From Oscillospiraceae bacterium (GTDB lineage: Bacteria > Bacillota > Clostridia > Oscillospirales > CAG-272), in the NCBI GenBank assembly GCA_015065295.1, contig SVQN01000019.1, forward strand, positions 1 through 40,900: a stretch of DNA of 40,900 nucleotides, in the 5' to 3' direction. A model generated the notes under the pieces. It was not told the origin of the DNA and searched no databases. It saw only the letters and a program-made list of their open reading frames with translations. Both the position numbers and the translations under genes were made by a program. Positions 31,830 to 39,888 of the stretch are shown piece after piece. How positions within the stretch are numbered: position 1 is the stretch's first letter; the number at the start of each line of letters is the position of its first letter.

Positions 31830-32651
31830 ATGTTTTATGCGGACGGTATTTTGCGGAAGTCTTCGCTGATTGATGAAATTCCGGGGATTTTCCACGGGTT
31901 TTCGACCCGTTTCGGCGGAAAAAGTACGCTTCCCCACACGGCGTCGCTGAATCTGTCGCACGATCTCGGGGATTCTGCGGACATTGTACGGGAGAATTTC
32001 GAGATTTTCGCGCGGACAATTTCGGGCGGCGTATACGGCGGCGGCGCGACGGTGACGCTGCATCAGATTCACTCGGCGAAGGTGCGCGTCCTGACGCGGG
32101 AGAATGCCGGAGAAGGGTATTCGATTCCGCGCGGTGAAGACGGGGACGGGTTTGTGACCGCTGACCCCGGGGTAATTCCGGTTGCGCGGGCGGCGGACTG
32201 TGTGCCGATCCTGCTTGCCGGGCTGCGTGCGGACGGAAATCCGGTCGTTTCGGCGGTTCATGCCGGATGGCGCGGGACCGTTGCGGGGATTGCGGCGGAA
32301 GCGGTGCGGGTGATGGAATCGCTCGGCTGTGAACGTCCGACGATCCGGGCGGCAATCGGGCCGCACATCGGGTACTGCTGTTACGAAGTCGGCGCAGATT
32401 TTTACGAAACGGTCTGCGGACTCTGCGGAACGGAATTTGCCGGCAGGCATATCACAATCCCGGACGGAAAGGCAAAGCATCACGCAAATCTCACATCGAT
32501 GAACGCGGAAATTCTCGGGGATGCCGGGATTGCGGCGGAAAAGATCGACATTTCGCCCGACTGTACGATGTGCATGAGCGATGTCTATTATTCCCATCGT
32601 GCGACCGGCGGAAAACGCGGCGTTCACGGGGCGGGCATCGGGATTCTGTGA
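31830..32651 (+). CDS. pgeF: Peptidoglycan editing factor PgeF (YfiH, laccase-domain protein)
   Basis: 273 aa. Cu-oxidase_4 (laccase) fold. The metal-site residues are present: HQIHSAK, ADCVPILL, HAGWRGTV and IGPHIGYCCYEV. In E. coli the homolog removes wrongly built muropeptide precursors (L-Ser for L-Ala); relatives were also reported with purine nucleoside or polyphenol oxidase activity. ATG 31830 is preferred over in-frame TTG 31821 because GAGGA lies ten bases before it. It is a stand-alone gene between gpmI and the ABC cluster. Confidence 0.9.
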   Translation: MFYADGILRKSSLIDEIPGIFHGFSTRFGGKSTLPHTASLNLSHDLGDSADIVRENFEIFARTISGGVYGGGATVTLHQIHSAKVRVLTRENAGEGYSIPRGEDGDGFVTADPGVIPVARAADCVPILLAGLRADGNPVVSAVHAGWRGTVAGIAAEAVRVMESLGCERPTIRAAIGPHIGYCCYEVGADFYETVCGLCGTEFAGRHITIPDGKAKHHANLTSMNAEILGDAGIAAEKIDISPDCTMCMSDVYYSHRATGGKRGVHGAGIGIL

Positions 32652-32757
32652 CGGGTGACACCTGTCTCTTTTCAAGGAATCTTTGGTTAATTTTCATGTA
32701 AAAATCACATAAACCATCCATAAATGTGGTATTGTTCAAGATTTATTTATAATTCTG

Positions 32758-32766
32758 TGATATAAT
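32758..32766 (+). promoter_or_regulatory. Extended -10 promoter of the ABC exporter cluster
   Basis: TG-A-TATAAT in an AT-rich stretch, 48 bases before the ATPase start. No good -35 at 16-18 bases, which is usual for extended -10 promoters. Confidence 0.55.
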
Positions 32767-32813
32767 CTACTAAATACAAAAAAGTACATCCGATCCATCC
32801 AAAATCGGAAGAA

Positions 32814-33761
32814 ATGAGTATCCGTATGATTGAAATAAACAATCTGGTAAAGAACTATGGCACCAAATTTGCCGTTGACGACATCAGCTTCAAGGTCGGC
32901 AAGGGCGAAATCGTGGGCTTCCTCGGGCCGAACGGCGCGGGCAAATCGACCACGATGAACATTCTGACCGGCTATCTGTCGTCCACGTCGGGCGAAGCGA
33001 AGGTCGGCGGCATTGACATTCTCGAAAACCCGAACGAAGCGAAGAAGCTGATCGGCTTCCTTCCGGAACAGCCCCCGCTCTATTTCGACATGACCGTCAA
33101 CGAATATCTGAACTTCGTGTACGAAATCAAGGGCTGCAAGCTCAACCGCGAACGTCATCTCGCGGAAATCCGTCAGGTAACGAAGATCGAAGACGTGAAG
33201 AACCGTCTCATCAAGAACCTGTCGAAGGGGTACAAGCAGCGTGTCGGCATCGCGCAGGCACTCGTCGGCAACCCGCCGGTCATTATTTTCGACGAACCGA
33301 CGGTCGGTCTTGACCCGAAACAGATCATCGAGATCCGCAACCTGATGCGTAACCTCGGTCAGAACCACACCGTCATTCTCTCGACGCACATCCTGTCCGA
33401 AGTCCAGTCTGTCTGCGACCGCATCATCATCATCAACGAAGGCAAGATCATCGCGGACGAACGCACGGAAAATATCACCCGCGTGGTGGAAGAAAACCGC
33501 CGCTACAGCCTGAAAATCTGCGGTCCGCAGAGAGAAATCCAGTCGATTCTCCAGGACATCCCCGGCGTCATCTCCGTGGAACTGACCGGCGAACGCGAAC
33601 TCGACAGCTACACCTACATCGTGGAAGCGGAAAAGGGCGTGGACGTCCGCAAGCCCGTCTTCTACGCACTCAGCGAAAAGAACTACCCCATGATCGGCAT
33701 GGAACCTCTCGGCATGAACCTCGAAGAAGTCTTCATCAAGATCATGGACATGGGAAGATAA
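32814..33761 (+). CDS. ABC transporter ATP-binding protein (GldA/ABC-2 exporter type)
   Basis: 315 aa. Walker A GPNGAGKST, Q-loop in FLPEQPPLY, signature LSKGYKQRVG, Walker B VIIFDEPTVGLDP, H-loop STHIL. The C-terminal 90 residues are the small accessory domain found in this ABC-2 group. It powers the permease and GldG-like protein encoded next. Start at ATG 32814 after GGAAG; ATG 32826 is an alternative. First gene of a four-gene cluster (ATPase, permease, GldG-like, DUF4340), interrupted by family-1 repeats. Confidence 0.93.
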   Translation: MSIRMIEINNLVKNYGTKFAVDDISFKVGKGEIVGFLGPNGAGKSTTMNILTGYLSSTSGEAKVGGIDILENPNEAKKLIGFLPEQPPLYFDMTVNEYLNFVYEIKGCKLNRERHLAEIRQVTKIEDVKNRLIKNLSKGYKQRVGIAQALVGNPPVIIFDEPTVGLDPKQIIEIRNLMRNLGQNHTVILSTHILSEVQSVCDRIIIINEGKIIADERTENITRVVEENRRYSLKICGPQREIQSILQDIPGVISVELTGERELDSYTYIVEAEKGVDVRKPVFYALSEKNYPMIGMEPLGMNLEEVFIKIMDMGR

Positions 33762-33773
33762 GGAATTATTTTC

Positions 33774-33856
33774 CCGGGGAAAAAACTTTTTGAAAAAAGT
33801 TTCTTCCCCGGACCCCATCTTCAAAAACTTTTAAACGAAATGGATTGACAAAGTTT
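33774..33856 (+). repeat. Family-1 palindromic repeat, copy c
   Basis: Hairpin CCGGGGAAAAAACTTTTT/AAAAAGTTTCTTCCCCGG (33774-33811) with the tail ACCCCATCTTCAAAAACTTT and GGATTGACAAAGTTT. The tail ends exactly at the permease ATG, so the repeat supplies the 5' leader of that gene. Confidence 0.8.
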
Positions 33857-34561
33857 ATGTTAGCTATTTACAAGAAAGAAATGCGCGGGTACTTCACGAC
33901 CCCGCTCGGATATGTGTTTATCGCGGTGTTCCTTGCCGTATCCGGTTTCATGTTCGCCGTCGGTACGCTCCAGTCCGGTACGTCTGACGTTTCCGGCTAC
34001 TTCCAGCTGATGATCTTCGGCTACATCGTTATCGTTCCCCTGCTCACCATGCGTACCTTCGCGGAAGAACGCAGAACCCGTACCGAACAGCTTCTCCTGA
34101 CCGCGCCGATCTCGATCACCTCGATGATTATGGCAAAGTTCCTCGCGGCGTTCACCATGTTCGCCGGCACCGTTCTCGTAAGCTGCCTCTACTATCTCCC
34201 CCTCTTCGGCTACGGTGAACCCAACGTCGGCAAGGCGGTCGGCTGTCTGATTGCCATGCTCCTCATCGGTATGTGCTTCATCTCCGTCGGTATTTTCGTA
34301 TCGACCCTCACCGAAAGCACCGTGACCGCGTCCATCGGTACCATGGCGATTCTGCTCGGCTTTGCCGTTGCGGCGATCTTCAACAACCTGATCGACACCT
34401 ACTTCATCCGTTACATCCTCAACTGGATCTCCGTTTATTCCCGTTACGTCAACTTCACCAACGGCATCTTTGACATTGCCGCTACCGTTTACTACCTCTC
34501 GATCACCGCGGTCTTCCTCTTCCTGTCCGTCCGCATCTACGAGAGAAGACGCTATGCGTAA
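33857..34561 (+). CDS. ABC-2 type permease (GldF-like)
   Basis: 234 aa, six membrane spans, with the typical opening MLAIYKKEMRGYFTTPLGYV and the cytoplasmic loop TMRTFAEERRTRTEQLLLTAP that contacts the ATPase. An in-frame TTG at 33845 exists, but homologs start at the Met used here. No good ribosome site: the leader is the tail of a family-1 repeat (ACAAAG only). The GldG-like gene follows 15 bases after its stop. Substrate unknown; in Bacteroidota the related GldA-F-G set serves gliding, but here it is just a family resemblance. Confidence 0.9.
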   Translation: MLAIYKKEMRGYFTTPLGYVFIAVFLAVSGFMFAVGTLQSGTSDVSGYFQLMIFGYIVIVPLLTMRTFAEERRTRTEQLLLTAPISITSMIMAKFLAAFTMFAGTVLVSCLYYLPLFGYGEPNVGKAVGCLIAMLLIGMCFISVGIFVSTLTESTVTASIGTMAILLGFAVAAIFNNLIDTYFIRYILNWISVYSRYVNFTNGIFDIAATVYYLSITAVFLFLSVRIYERRRYA

Positions 34562-34576
34562 TCCGGAGGAACCCCG

Positions 34577-36073
34577 ATGACAAACAACACCTACCTCAGA
34601 AGCAGAAAATTCAAGTACGGCTCCGTTGCGACGGCGTTCACTGCGGCGTTCATCGCAATTGTCGTAATTTTCAACATCATCTTCACCGCTCTTGCCGGAA
34701 AGTATATGTGGTACATTGACATGACCGAAGAACAGCTCTTCACGCTGTCCGACGAAGCGAAGGAAATCATGTCCGACATCAAGAGCGAAGTGAACATCTA
34801 CTTTGCAAGCGAACCCGACGTTCTCATGACCGGTCAGAACTCCGGTTACATGAAGTACATCTACACGACCGCGCTCCAGCTCGAAGAAGAGTTCAAGAAT
34901 GTTCATGTCGAATGTGTGGACGTTCTCAAGAATCCGTCCTTCTTCCGTGACTTCTACCAGACTGCGGCGACCGACATCGACACCGACTCCGTTGTTGTGG
35001 AAAGCAACGGTGAAGTCCGTGTATTTGCTGCCGAAGCATTCTTCAGCTTCAGCGATCCTGCCGACCCGTCCACCGTATGGGCATACTTCGGTGAAAACAA
35101 GATGATGTCCGGTATCATGCAGGTAACGCAGACCGAACGTCCGGTGGTTTCCTTCACGACCGAGCACGGCGAAGACCTCGGCAGTGCGGCTTACCTGATG
35201 CAGCAGTTCTACGACAACGGCTTTGAAGTTACTCCCGTGAACCTCGCGCAGGAAGAACTGAGCGAAGACTGCCGTATCCTCGTCATCTACGACCCGATCT
35301 ACGACTTCATCGGTGCGGAAGCGGAAGACGCTGCCAAGAACGAAATCGAAAAGATCGACAAGCTGCTCGACAACTACGCGGCTCTCCTCGTCTTTGAATC
35401 CCCCGAAAACGTCTCCAAGCTGACCAACCTGAACGAATTCCTCGAAGAATGGGGCATTTCCTACATTGCGGACACCACCATCCGCGACACCGAGCACTCC
35501 ATGTCCGTGGACGGCTACTCCATCATCGCGGAATACCAGAAGGATACTCTCGGCGCGTCCATCTACAGCGACCTGAACGAACTCGCAACGCCTCCGAAGA
35601 CCATCATCCGCAAGGCAGCTCCGATCGACATTCTGTGGGAAAACGGCGGCGGTCTGAACGGCTCCCGCGACGTTTCTCCGGTTCTGAAGTCCTATGACAC
35701 CGCCGAACAGATGGAAGGCGGCATCGTAACCGGTACCGACTCCTACAACCTGATGACCATCTCCCGCGAAACCAGAATCGTTGACAACGAATACTACTAC
35801 TCCTACGTCATGGCAGCCGGTTCCCCGAGCTTCGCGTCCGGCAGCTACCTCGAATCCAACGCCTACGCAAACGACGACATCATCGGCTCCGCAATGAAGG
35901 CGATCGGCCGTGAACGCGTTCTGTCCAAGCTCGAACGCAAGCCGTTCGACGACGACGAAATCACCATCACCACTGCGGAATCGAACCGCTGGACCGTGGC
36001 TATGACCACCGTTCTCCCGGCAATCTTCGGCATCGCCGGTGCAGTGGTTATGACCAAGCGTAAGCACAGCTGA
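34577..36073 (+). CDS. GldG-like ABC transporter auxiliary protein
   Basis: 498 aa. One N-terminal membrane span (about residues 19-42), a large outer domain of the ABC_transp_aux (GldG, PF09822) type, and a C-terminal span (about 473-492) followed by KRKHS. DMTEEQLFTLSDEAKEIM just after the first span and SFTTEHGED near the middle are typical. Strong CGGAGGA before the ATG. Partner of the preceding ATPase and permease; role in substrate handling is inferred. Confidence 0.88.
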   Translation: MTNNTYLRSRKFKYGSVATAFTAAFIAIVVIFNIIFTALAGKYMWYIDMTEEQLFTLSDEAKEIMSDIKSEVNIYFASEPDVLMTGQNSGYMKYIYTTALQLEEEFKNVHVECVDVLKNPSFFRDFYQTAATDIDTDSVVVESNGEVRVFAAEAFFSFSDPADPSTVWAYFGENKMMSGIMQVTQTERPVVSFTTEHGEDLGSAAYLMQQFYDNGFEVTPVNLAQEELSEDCRILVIYDPIYDFIGAEAEDAAKNEIEKIDKLLDNYAALLVFESPENVSKLTNLNEFLEEWGISYIADTTIRDTEHSMSVDGYSIIAEYQKDTLGASIYSDLNELATPPKTIIRKAAPIDILWENGGGLNGSRDVSPVLKSYDTAEQMEGGIVTGTDSYNLMTISRETRIVDNEYYYSYVMAAGSPSFASGSYLESNAYANDDIIGSAMKAIGRERVLSKLERKPFDDDEITITTAESNRWTVAMTTVLPAIFGIAGAVVMTKRKHS

Positions 36074-36088
36074 TAGAAATTGTGTTTC

Positions 36089-36184
36089 TCGGGGAAAACT
36101 TTTTCGAGAAAAAGTTTTCCCCGAACCCCTTTCAAAAAGCTTTACCCTATATGGATTGGCAAAGTATGTGCAAATTGTTCATTA
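36089..36184 (+). repeat. Family-1 palindromic repeat, copy d
   Basis: Perfect 17-bp stem TCGGGGAAAACTTTTTC/GAAAAAGTTTTCCCCGA (36089-36105 with 36108-36124), then ACCCCTTTCAAAAAGCTTT and the tail GGATTGGCAAAGTATGTGCA with ATTGTTC. It lies 15 bases after the GldG-like stop. Confidence 0.85.
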
Positions 36185-36215
36185 TAAATCTGCACTGCAC
36201 ATTGTCTGTTTATTC

Positions 36216-36276
36216 GTTTAAAAGTTTTTGAAGAGGGGTTCGGGGAGGGACTTTTTGTAAAAAGTCTCTCCCCGAT
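36216..36276 (-). repeat. Family-1 palindromic repeat, copy e, inverted
   Basis: Hairpin at 36240-36275 (TCGGGGAGGGACTTTTT/AAAAAGTCTCTCCCCGA) preceded on the plus strand by AAAGTTTTTGAAGAGGGGT, the reverse complement of the family tail. It faces copy d across about 30 bases and abuts the DUF4340 gene. Confidence 0.82.
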
Positions 36277-36306
36277 AAATTTTTCACTAAGAAAGACGTT
36301 TTTGAT

Positions 36307-37872
36307 ATGATTAAGAAACAGAAACAACTGATTATTATCTTCGGTGTGCTGTTCGTTGTCATGGTGATTGCGTATTTTGCCGTAATCCGTCCGCTGACTG
36401 CGGTTGAGGATGACGGCACGGTAACGCAGGAGCTGCTTCCGGGCGAAGTTCAGGTGACGGCGAAGACCACCAACATCTATATTTTCGATCCGCTCGAACG
36501 TTCGGAAATTCAGTCCATTGAAGTCACGAACGAATTCGGCGGCTACAAGGTTTACCGCGATGCGTCCGACGCTTTCCAGCTCGAAGGATGCCCCGGTCTG
36601 ACCTTCAACCCCGAAATTTTCTCCAGTCTGGTCGTTTCCTCCGGTACGCCGACCGCGATGATGCGTGTGGCGACCGATCTGACGCCCGAACAGCTCGCGG
36701 AATACGGTCTTGACGATCCGCAGGCTTCGTGGACGGTGACCTCCACCCTCGGCGAAAAGTTCACGATGTACGTCGGCGACGCACTCGTGACCGAAGGCGG
36801 TTACTATGTCAAGTACGCAGACCGTGACGCGGCGTATATCGTCAGCAACACGATCGCGGACACGATTCTCCAGCCGGCAAAGGTGCTTCTGAAGCCCCTG
36901 CTGACCGCCGGTATGTCCCAGAACGACTACTTCTTCGCGGACAACTTCTCCGTATGGCACGGCGAAGACCTGTTCGTTCACATCAACCGTGTACCGGACG
37001 ATCAGAAGAAGAATCCGGACGCGATCACCGAAATCAAGATGACCTACCCGCTTCCGGAAGGCGGCGGCGACGGTGTCTACTACGAAGCGAACGACAACCT
37101 GTACTTCCAGATTCTGTACAACTTCATCGCTCTGGAAGGCGATTCCGTCGAATGCTTCATGCCGACCGACGAGGAACTCGAACAGTACGGTCTGGCAGAA
37201 CCGGCGTACACGATCGCGTACACGTTTGAAGACTATCAGTTCTTCATCTTCGCTTCCGAAGAACAGAAGGACGGCACGTTCTACGCGACCTCGAACCTGT
37301 TCGGCTACAACATCATCTGCAAGGTATCGAACGAAAAGCTCGGATGGCTGTCCGACGACACGTTCGCATGGATTTTCCCGACCCCGTTCTTTGTCAACAT
37401 CACCGAAGTTGCGCGCATCACGCTGAAGGGTGCGGACGTGGACGTTGACTTCCGTCTGTCGCACAGCGTGGACGAAAATGTCAACCCGCTTCTGGACGTC
37501 AAGGAAATGAACAGCGGCGTGGAAATTCCGAACGCCGAAGTCAAGAACTTCCGTGAATACTACAAGACGATGCTGAATATCACGAATCAGGAATACGCGC
37601 TTCTCTCCGCAGAAGACCGCGCGGCTCTGATGTCGGACGACAACCGTCTCGTTCTCACGATGACGTACGAAAACACCGACGGTGACGAGTTCGAGTACAA
37701 GTTCTACGAATACTACGCAAGCTCCACCGACAAGCTCAGCACCGGTAAGATTTTCGTCGTGGTCAACGGCACCGGCGAATTCTACACCACAAACGACCTC
37801 GTCGAAAAGGTCATCAACGACACCTCCCGTGTACTCGATGGTCTTGACGTTGACGCATACGGTCATAACTAA
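36307..37872 (+). CDS. DUF4340 domain-containing membrane-anchored protein
   Basis: 521 aa. N-terminal membrane span at about residues 7-28, then an outer region with repeated DUF4340-type segments: GLDDPQASWTVTSTLG and GLAEPAYTIAYTF are the paired repeat signatures. DUF4340 genes commonly follow GldG-like genes and form part of the same exporter. No catalytic motif seen. Weak ribosome site (AGAAAG) before the ATG. A two-way terminator follows. Confidence 0.88.
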   Translation: MIKKQKQLIIIFGVLFVVMVIAYFAVIRPLTAVEDDGTVTQELLPGEVQVTAKTTNIYIFDPLERSEIQSIEVTNEFGGYKVYRDASDAFQLEGCPGLTFNPEIFSSLVVSSGTPTAMMRVATDLTPEQLAEYGLDDPQASWTVTSTLGEKFTMYVGDALVTEGGYYVKYADRDAAYIVSNTIADTILQPAKVLLKPLLTAGMSQNDYFFADNFSVWHGEDLFVHINRVPDDQKKNPDAITEIKMTYPLPEGGGDGVYYEANDNLYFQILYNFIALEGDSVECFMPTDEELEQYGLAEPAYTIAYTFEDYQFFIFASEEQKDGTFYATSNLFGYNIICKVSNEKLGWLSDDTFAWIFPTPFFVNITEVARITLKGADVDVDFRLSHSVDENVNPLLDVKEMNSGVEIPNAEVKNFREYYKTMLNITNQEYALLSAEDRAALMSDDNRLVLTMTYENTDGDEFEYKFYEYYASSTDKLSTGKIFVVVNGTGEFYTTNDLVEKVINDTSRVLDGLDVDAYGHN

Positions 37873-37882
37873 AGCAAATTCA

Positions 37883-37919
37883 AAAAGACGGATGTACCGG
37901 TCGGGTACGTCCGTCTTTT
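37883..37919. terminator. Two-way terminator between convergent genes
   Basis: AAAAGACGGA and TCCGTCTTTT pair, with an inner GTACC/GGTAC stem and GGTCG loop. A and T runs on both sides suit both the DUF4340 gene and the minus-strand gene ending at 37934. Confidence 0.85.
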
Positions 37920-37933
37920 GCTATTGTTTGAGA

Positions 37934-38647
37934 TTACTTGGTTTTACCGAGAAGGTTTGCGATACGCGCATCGGCGGTTTCGGTGAGAACTTCCATCCGT
38001 CCGCGATAATCGTTGTCGTCGATGTCGTCGTTCACGAACCGCTCCGTGAGCTTATCAATCGCGCCTTTGAGTTCGTTGCTGATGAAGTCGATCTGATCCC
38101 GGACATAATGTTCTGCGGGATTTTCCTTCGGCGCGTGTTCCTTTTTGTACGCTTCGATCATGTGAACGGTATCCTCACGGATATTGCCCCACTTGTCGAG
38201 CATATTCTCCAACCGCTTGGTTTCCGCAGCGAGAATCGTCGCAAGTTCATTGTTTTCATAAGACCCTTCCGGCGGTTCGACAGGGATATATTTATTCAGA
38301 TATCTGATCTCATCGTCGATATCGTCGAGCTTGTCGTACAGGCGGCGCAGTTCTTCGGGCATGGTTTCCGGGATTTCTCCGGTCACGGTTTCTTCTGCGT
38401 GAGTAATGGTTTCGAGAACTTCTGCGGTGTTGGTATCTTCAAACATTTTTATTTCCTCCGATTTATCTGTCGGCGGACACGCTTCCGTATTCTCGTTGGT
38501 CATATCGGTCAGGACGATGGCGGTTTCGCTGTCGTCGGTGAAGCGTGCCCGTCCTTTTTTTATCAGACCCTGCACCCGTTTCGGGTAGGTCTGTCCGATT
38601 TCGTTTCCGTCTGCATCGAATACGCGGATCATCTCGTTTTTTGTCAT
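37934..38647 (-). CDS. Unknown protein with PLMP/RRXRR-like N-terminus, paralog 1
   Basis: 237 aa. Residues 6-46 (IRVFDADGNEIG, then YPKRVQGLIKKGRARF and AIVLT) follow the pattern V-F-D-x-x-G ... P-x-R-x-x-x-L-x-x-G-x-A ... of the PLMP/RRXRR domain at the start of IscB-type proteins. No HNH or RuvC parts are present. After an acidic linker (about 50-95) the rest is helical, coiled-coil-like (EELRRLYDKLDDIDDEIRYL). Start has GGGGGAGGA before ATG 38647. Paralogous in N-terminus, promoter and leader to 38847-39638. Function unknown; a structural or nucleic-acid-binding role is only a guess from the domain likeness. Confidence 0.75.
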   Translation of the reverse strand: MTKNEMIRVFDADGNEIGQTYPKRVQGLIKKGRARFTDDSETAIVLTDMTNENTEACPPTDKSEEIKMFEDTNTAEVLETITHAEETVTGEIPETMPEELRRLYDKLDDIDDEIRYLNKYIPVEPPEGSYENNELATILAAETKRLENMLDKWGNIREDTVHMIEAYKKEHAPKENPAEHYVRDQIDFISNELKGAIDKLTERFVNDDIDDNDYRGRMEVLTETADARIANLLGKTK

Positions 38648-38733
38648 GGGTGTCCTCCCCCTTCGATGACTGAACTGTTCTATTGTACGCGGCGCGGTTT
38701 TTTGTCATGGGTGCCGTCCCCTGCCACAGGTTC

Positions 38734-38762
38734 AGTATAGCATAAAACCGGGCGGCTGTCAA
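38734..38762 (-). promoter_or_regulatory. Promoter of paralog 1
   Basis: Minus strand TTGACA (38762-38757), 17-base spacer, TATACT (38739-38734). The leader that follows contains GGGGACGGCACCCAT and GGGGAGGACACCCAT as near direct repeats, the second being the ribosome site and start codon; the first offers an upstream ATG at 38706 region in another frame. Confidence 0.8.
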
Positions 38763-38783
38763 GCAAGCGGTTCTTGATTTTCA

Positions 38784-38816
38784 CAAAAAAAGAGGAATAC
38801 CTTCCGGTACTCCTCT
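38784..38816 (-). terminator. Terminator of paralog 2
   Basis: On the minus strand AGAGGAGTACC pairs with GGTATTCCTCT around GGAA-type loop bases and is followed by seven T. Confidence 0.85.
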
Positions 38817-38846
38817 CGGATTTATGGGACTGCGGCTATGTTTGAA

Positions 38847-39638
38847 TTATTCGCCCTGCTTCAGCGCGTTCAGCGCACTGCGAAGCTGATCCATACGGTA
38901 ATCGAAAACGCTCTGCACCTTTTCCATCTCGGCACGGTATTCGTCCATGCCAATTCTGGAACAGCGAAGCTGATCGTTCAGGTACTGACACATCGTTTTG
39001 TGCGATGCCATGTTCATATTGATCTGCTCAACAATCAGAGCTTCTTCGTCAAAACCGTCCGGCTTGGGTACCCATTTCGGTTTCGCATCGTCCTTGACCT
39101 TGTTGATAAGGCTGATGGTCTGCGTACGCATCGCCGTATACTGTTCCGCGAGAAGGCGGAGACGGGTGCTTTCCGACATGATCGCATCGGCGACCGCCAG
39201 TACCCCTTCGTTGTCCATGCCGTTCATGTCTTCCGGAAGGGACAGACCCATGCAGCTTACGTTCATCGCCATTTTGTCGATGTTTTCGAGAATGCCGTAC
39301 AGCCGGTTCAGTTCCTCCTTCAGCGGAAGACCGGTTTCTTCGATGGTTTCGGTTTCTTCGATGGTTTCGGTTTCTTCGATGGTTTCGGTTTCTTCTGCGG
39401 TTTCGATGATTTCTTCGTTTCCGTTGGTATCTTCAAACATTTCTGTATCCTCCAATATATGATTCTGATCGGACGGATACGCTGTTTCCATGTCTCGTAT
39501 ATAGGATGTGAGAACGATCACGTCGTCTGCATCGTCTGCCCAGCGTGCCCGTCCCTGTTTCACTAACCCACGCGCCCGTTTCGGGTAGGTGGGATTGACT
39601 TCGTTTCCAGCTTCATCGAATACACGAATCATTTTCAC
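38847..39638 (-). CDS. Unknown protein with PLMP/RRXRR-like N-terminus, paralog 2
   Basis: 263 aa. N-terminus IRVFDEAGNEVNPTYPKRAR then GLVKQGRARW closely matches paralog 1, and MFEDTN is shared further on. A tandem hexapeptide (EETETI, about three and a half copies) forms the linker, and the C-terminal 160 residues are helical (LNRLYGILENIDKM, then a closing coiled coil). The body is otherwise divergent from paralog 1. The usual start codon position after GGGGAGGACACCC reads ATC here; the annotated start is GTG 39638, five codons on, with ATG 39632 as alternative. Function unknown. Confidence 0.72.
   Translation of the reverse strand: MKMIRVFDEAGNEVNPTYPKRARGLVKQGRARWADDADDVIVLTSYIRDMETAYPSDQNHILEDTEMFEDTNGNEEIIETAEETETIEETETIEETETIEETGLPLKEELNRLYGILENIDKMAMNVSCMGLSLPEDMNGMDNEGVLAVADAIMSESTRLRLLAEQYTAMRTQTISLINKVKDDAKPKWVPKPDGFDEEALIVEQINMNMASHKTMCQYLNDQLRCSRIGMDEYRAEMEKVQSVFDYRMDQLRSALNALKQGE
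39335..39388. repeat. 18-bp coding minisatellite
   Basis: Three perfect 18-bp units (39335-39352, 39353-39370, 39371-39388) and a degenerate partial fourth. They encode the EETETI repeats of paralog 2 and may vary in number between strains. Confidence 0.92.
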
Positions 39639-39731
39639 GTTTTTTGTGATGGGTGTCCTCCCCTTTCGATGAGATAAAATTGAATACGGCGCAGTTTTTT
39701 AGGAATGGGTGCCGTCCCCTGCCGTGAATTC

Positions 39732-39760
39732 AGTATAGCACAAAAAAAATCATCTGTCAA
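39732..39760 (-). promoter_or_regulatory. Promoter of paralog 2
   Basis: Minus strand TTGACA (39760-39755), 17-base spacer, TATACT (39737-39732). Sequence and leader resemble the paralog 1 promoter region, so gene and control region were duplicated together. Confidence 0.82.
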
Positions 39761-39819
39761 TCCCAAAATAAAAGTACCGCCCAAAAATTTCAGCCGTACT
39801 TCGTCAGTCTTATTTGCCC

Positions 39820-39877
39820 AAAAAGGTTTTGGAAAGGGGTTCGGGGAAAACCTTTTCCTCAAAAAGGTTTTCCCCGA
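39820..39877 (-). repeat. Family-1 palindromic repeat, copy f
   Basis: Stem TCGGGGAAAACCTTTT/AAAAGGTTTTCCCCGA (39841-39856 with 39862-39877) with the tail ACCCCTTTCCAAAACC on the minus strand. It lies 11 bases after the stop of the solute-binding protein gene, the same place and orientation relative to the upstream gene as copies a-d. Confidence 0.85.
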
Positions 39878-39888
39878 GAAACTCTATT

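Noticed and set aside
29985-32675. Open frame of 896 codons on the minus strand opposite gpmI and pgeF
   Set aside because: It mirrors two well-supported genes on the other strand; its protein is rich in Val, Phe, Cys and Arg with no domain. Long antisense frames are common where codon bias is strong.
33860-36067. 735-codon minus-strand frame opposite the permease and GldG-like genes
   Set aside because: Same reason: a shadow of GC-biased codons, no ribosome site, His/Val/Gly-rich composition.
36142-37866. 574-codon minus-strand frame opposite the DUF4340 gene
   Set aside because: Shadow frame; the plus-strand gene has a clear family and context.
38463-38709. Leader peptide or short gene starting at the upstream ATG in the paralog 1 leader
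   Set aside because: The matching position in paralog 2 is ATT, so the ATG is not kept; the frame overlaps the main gene out of phase.
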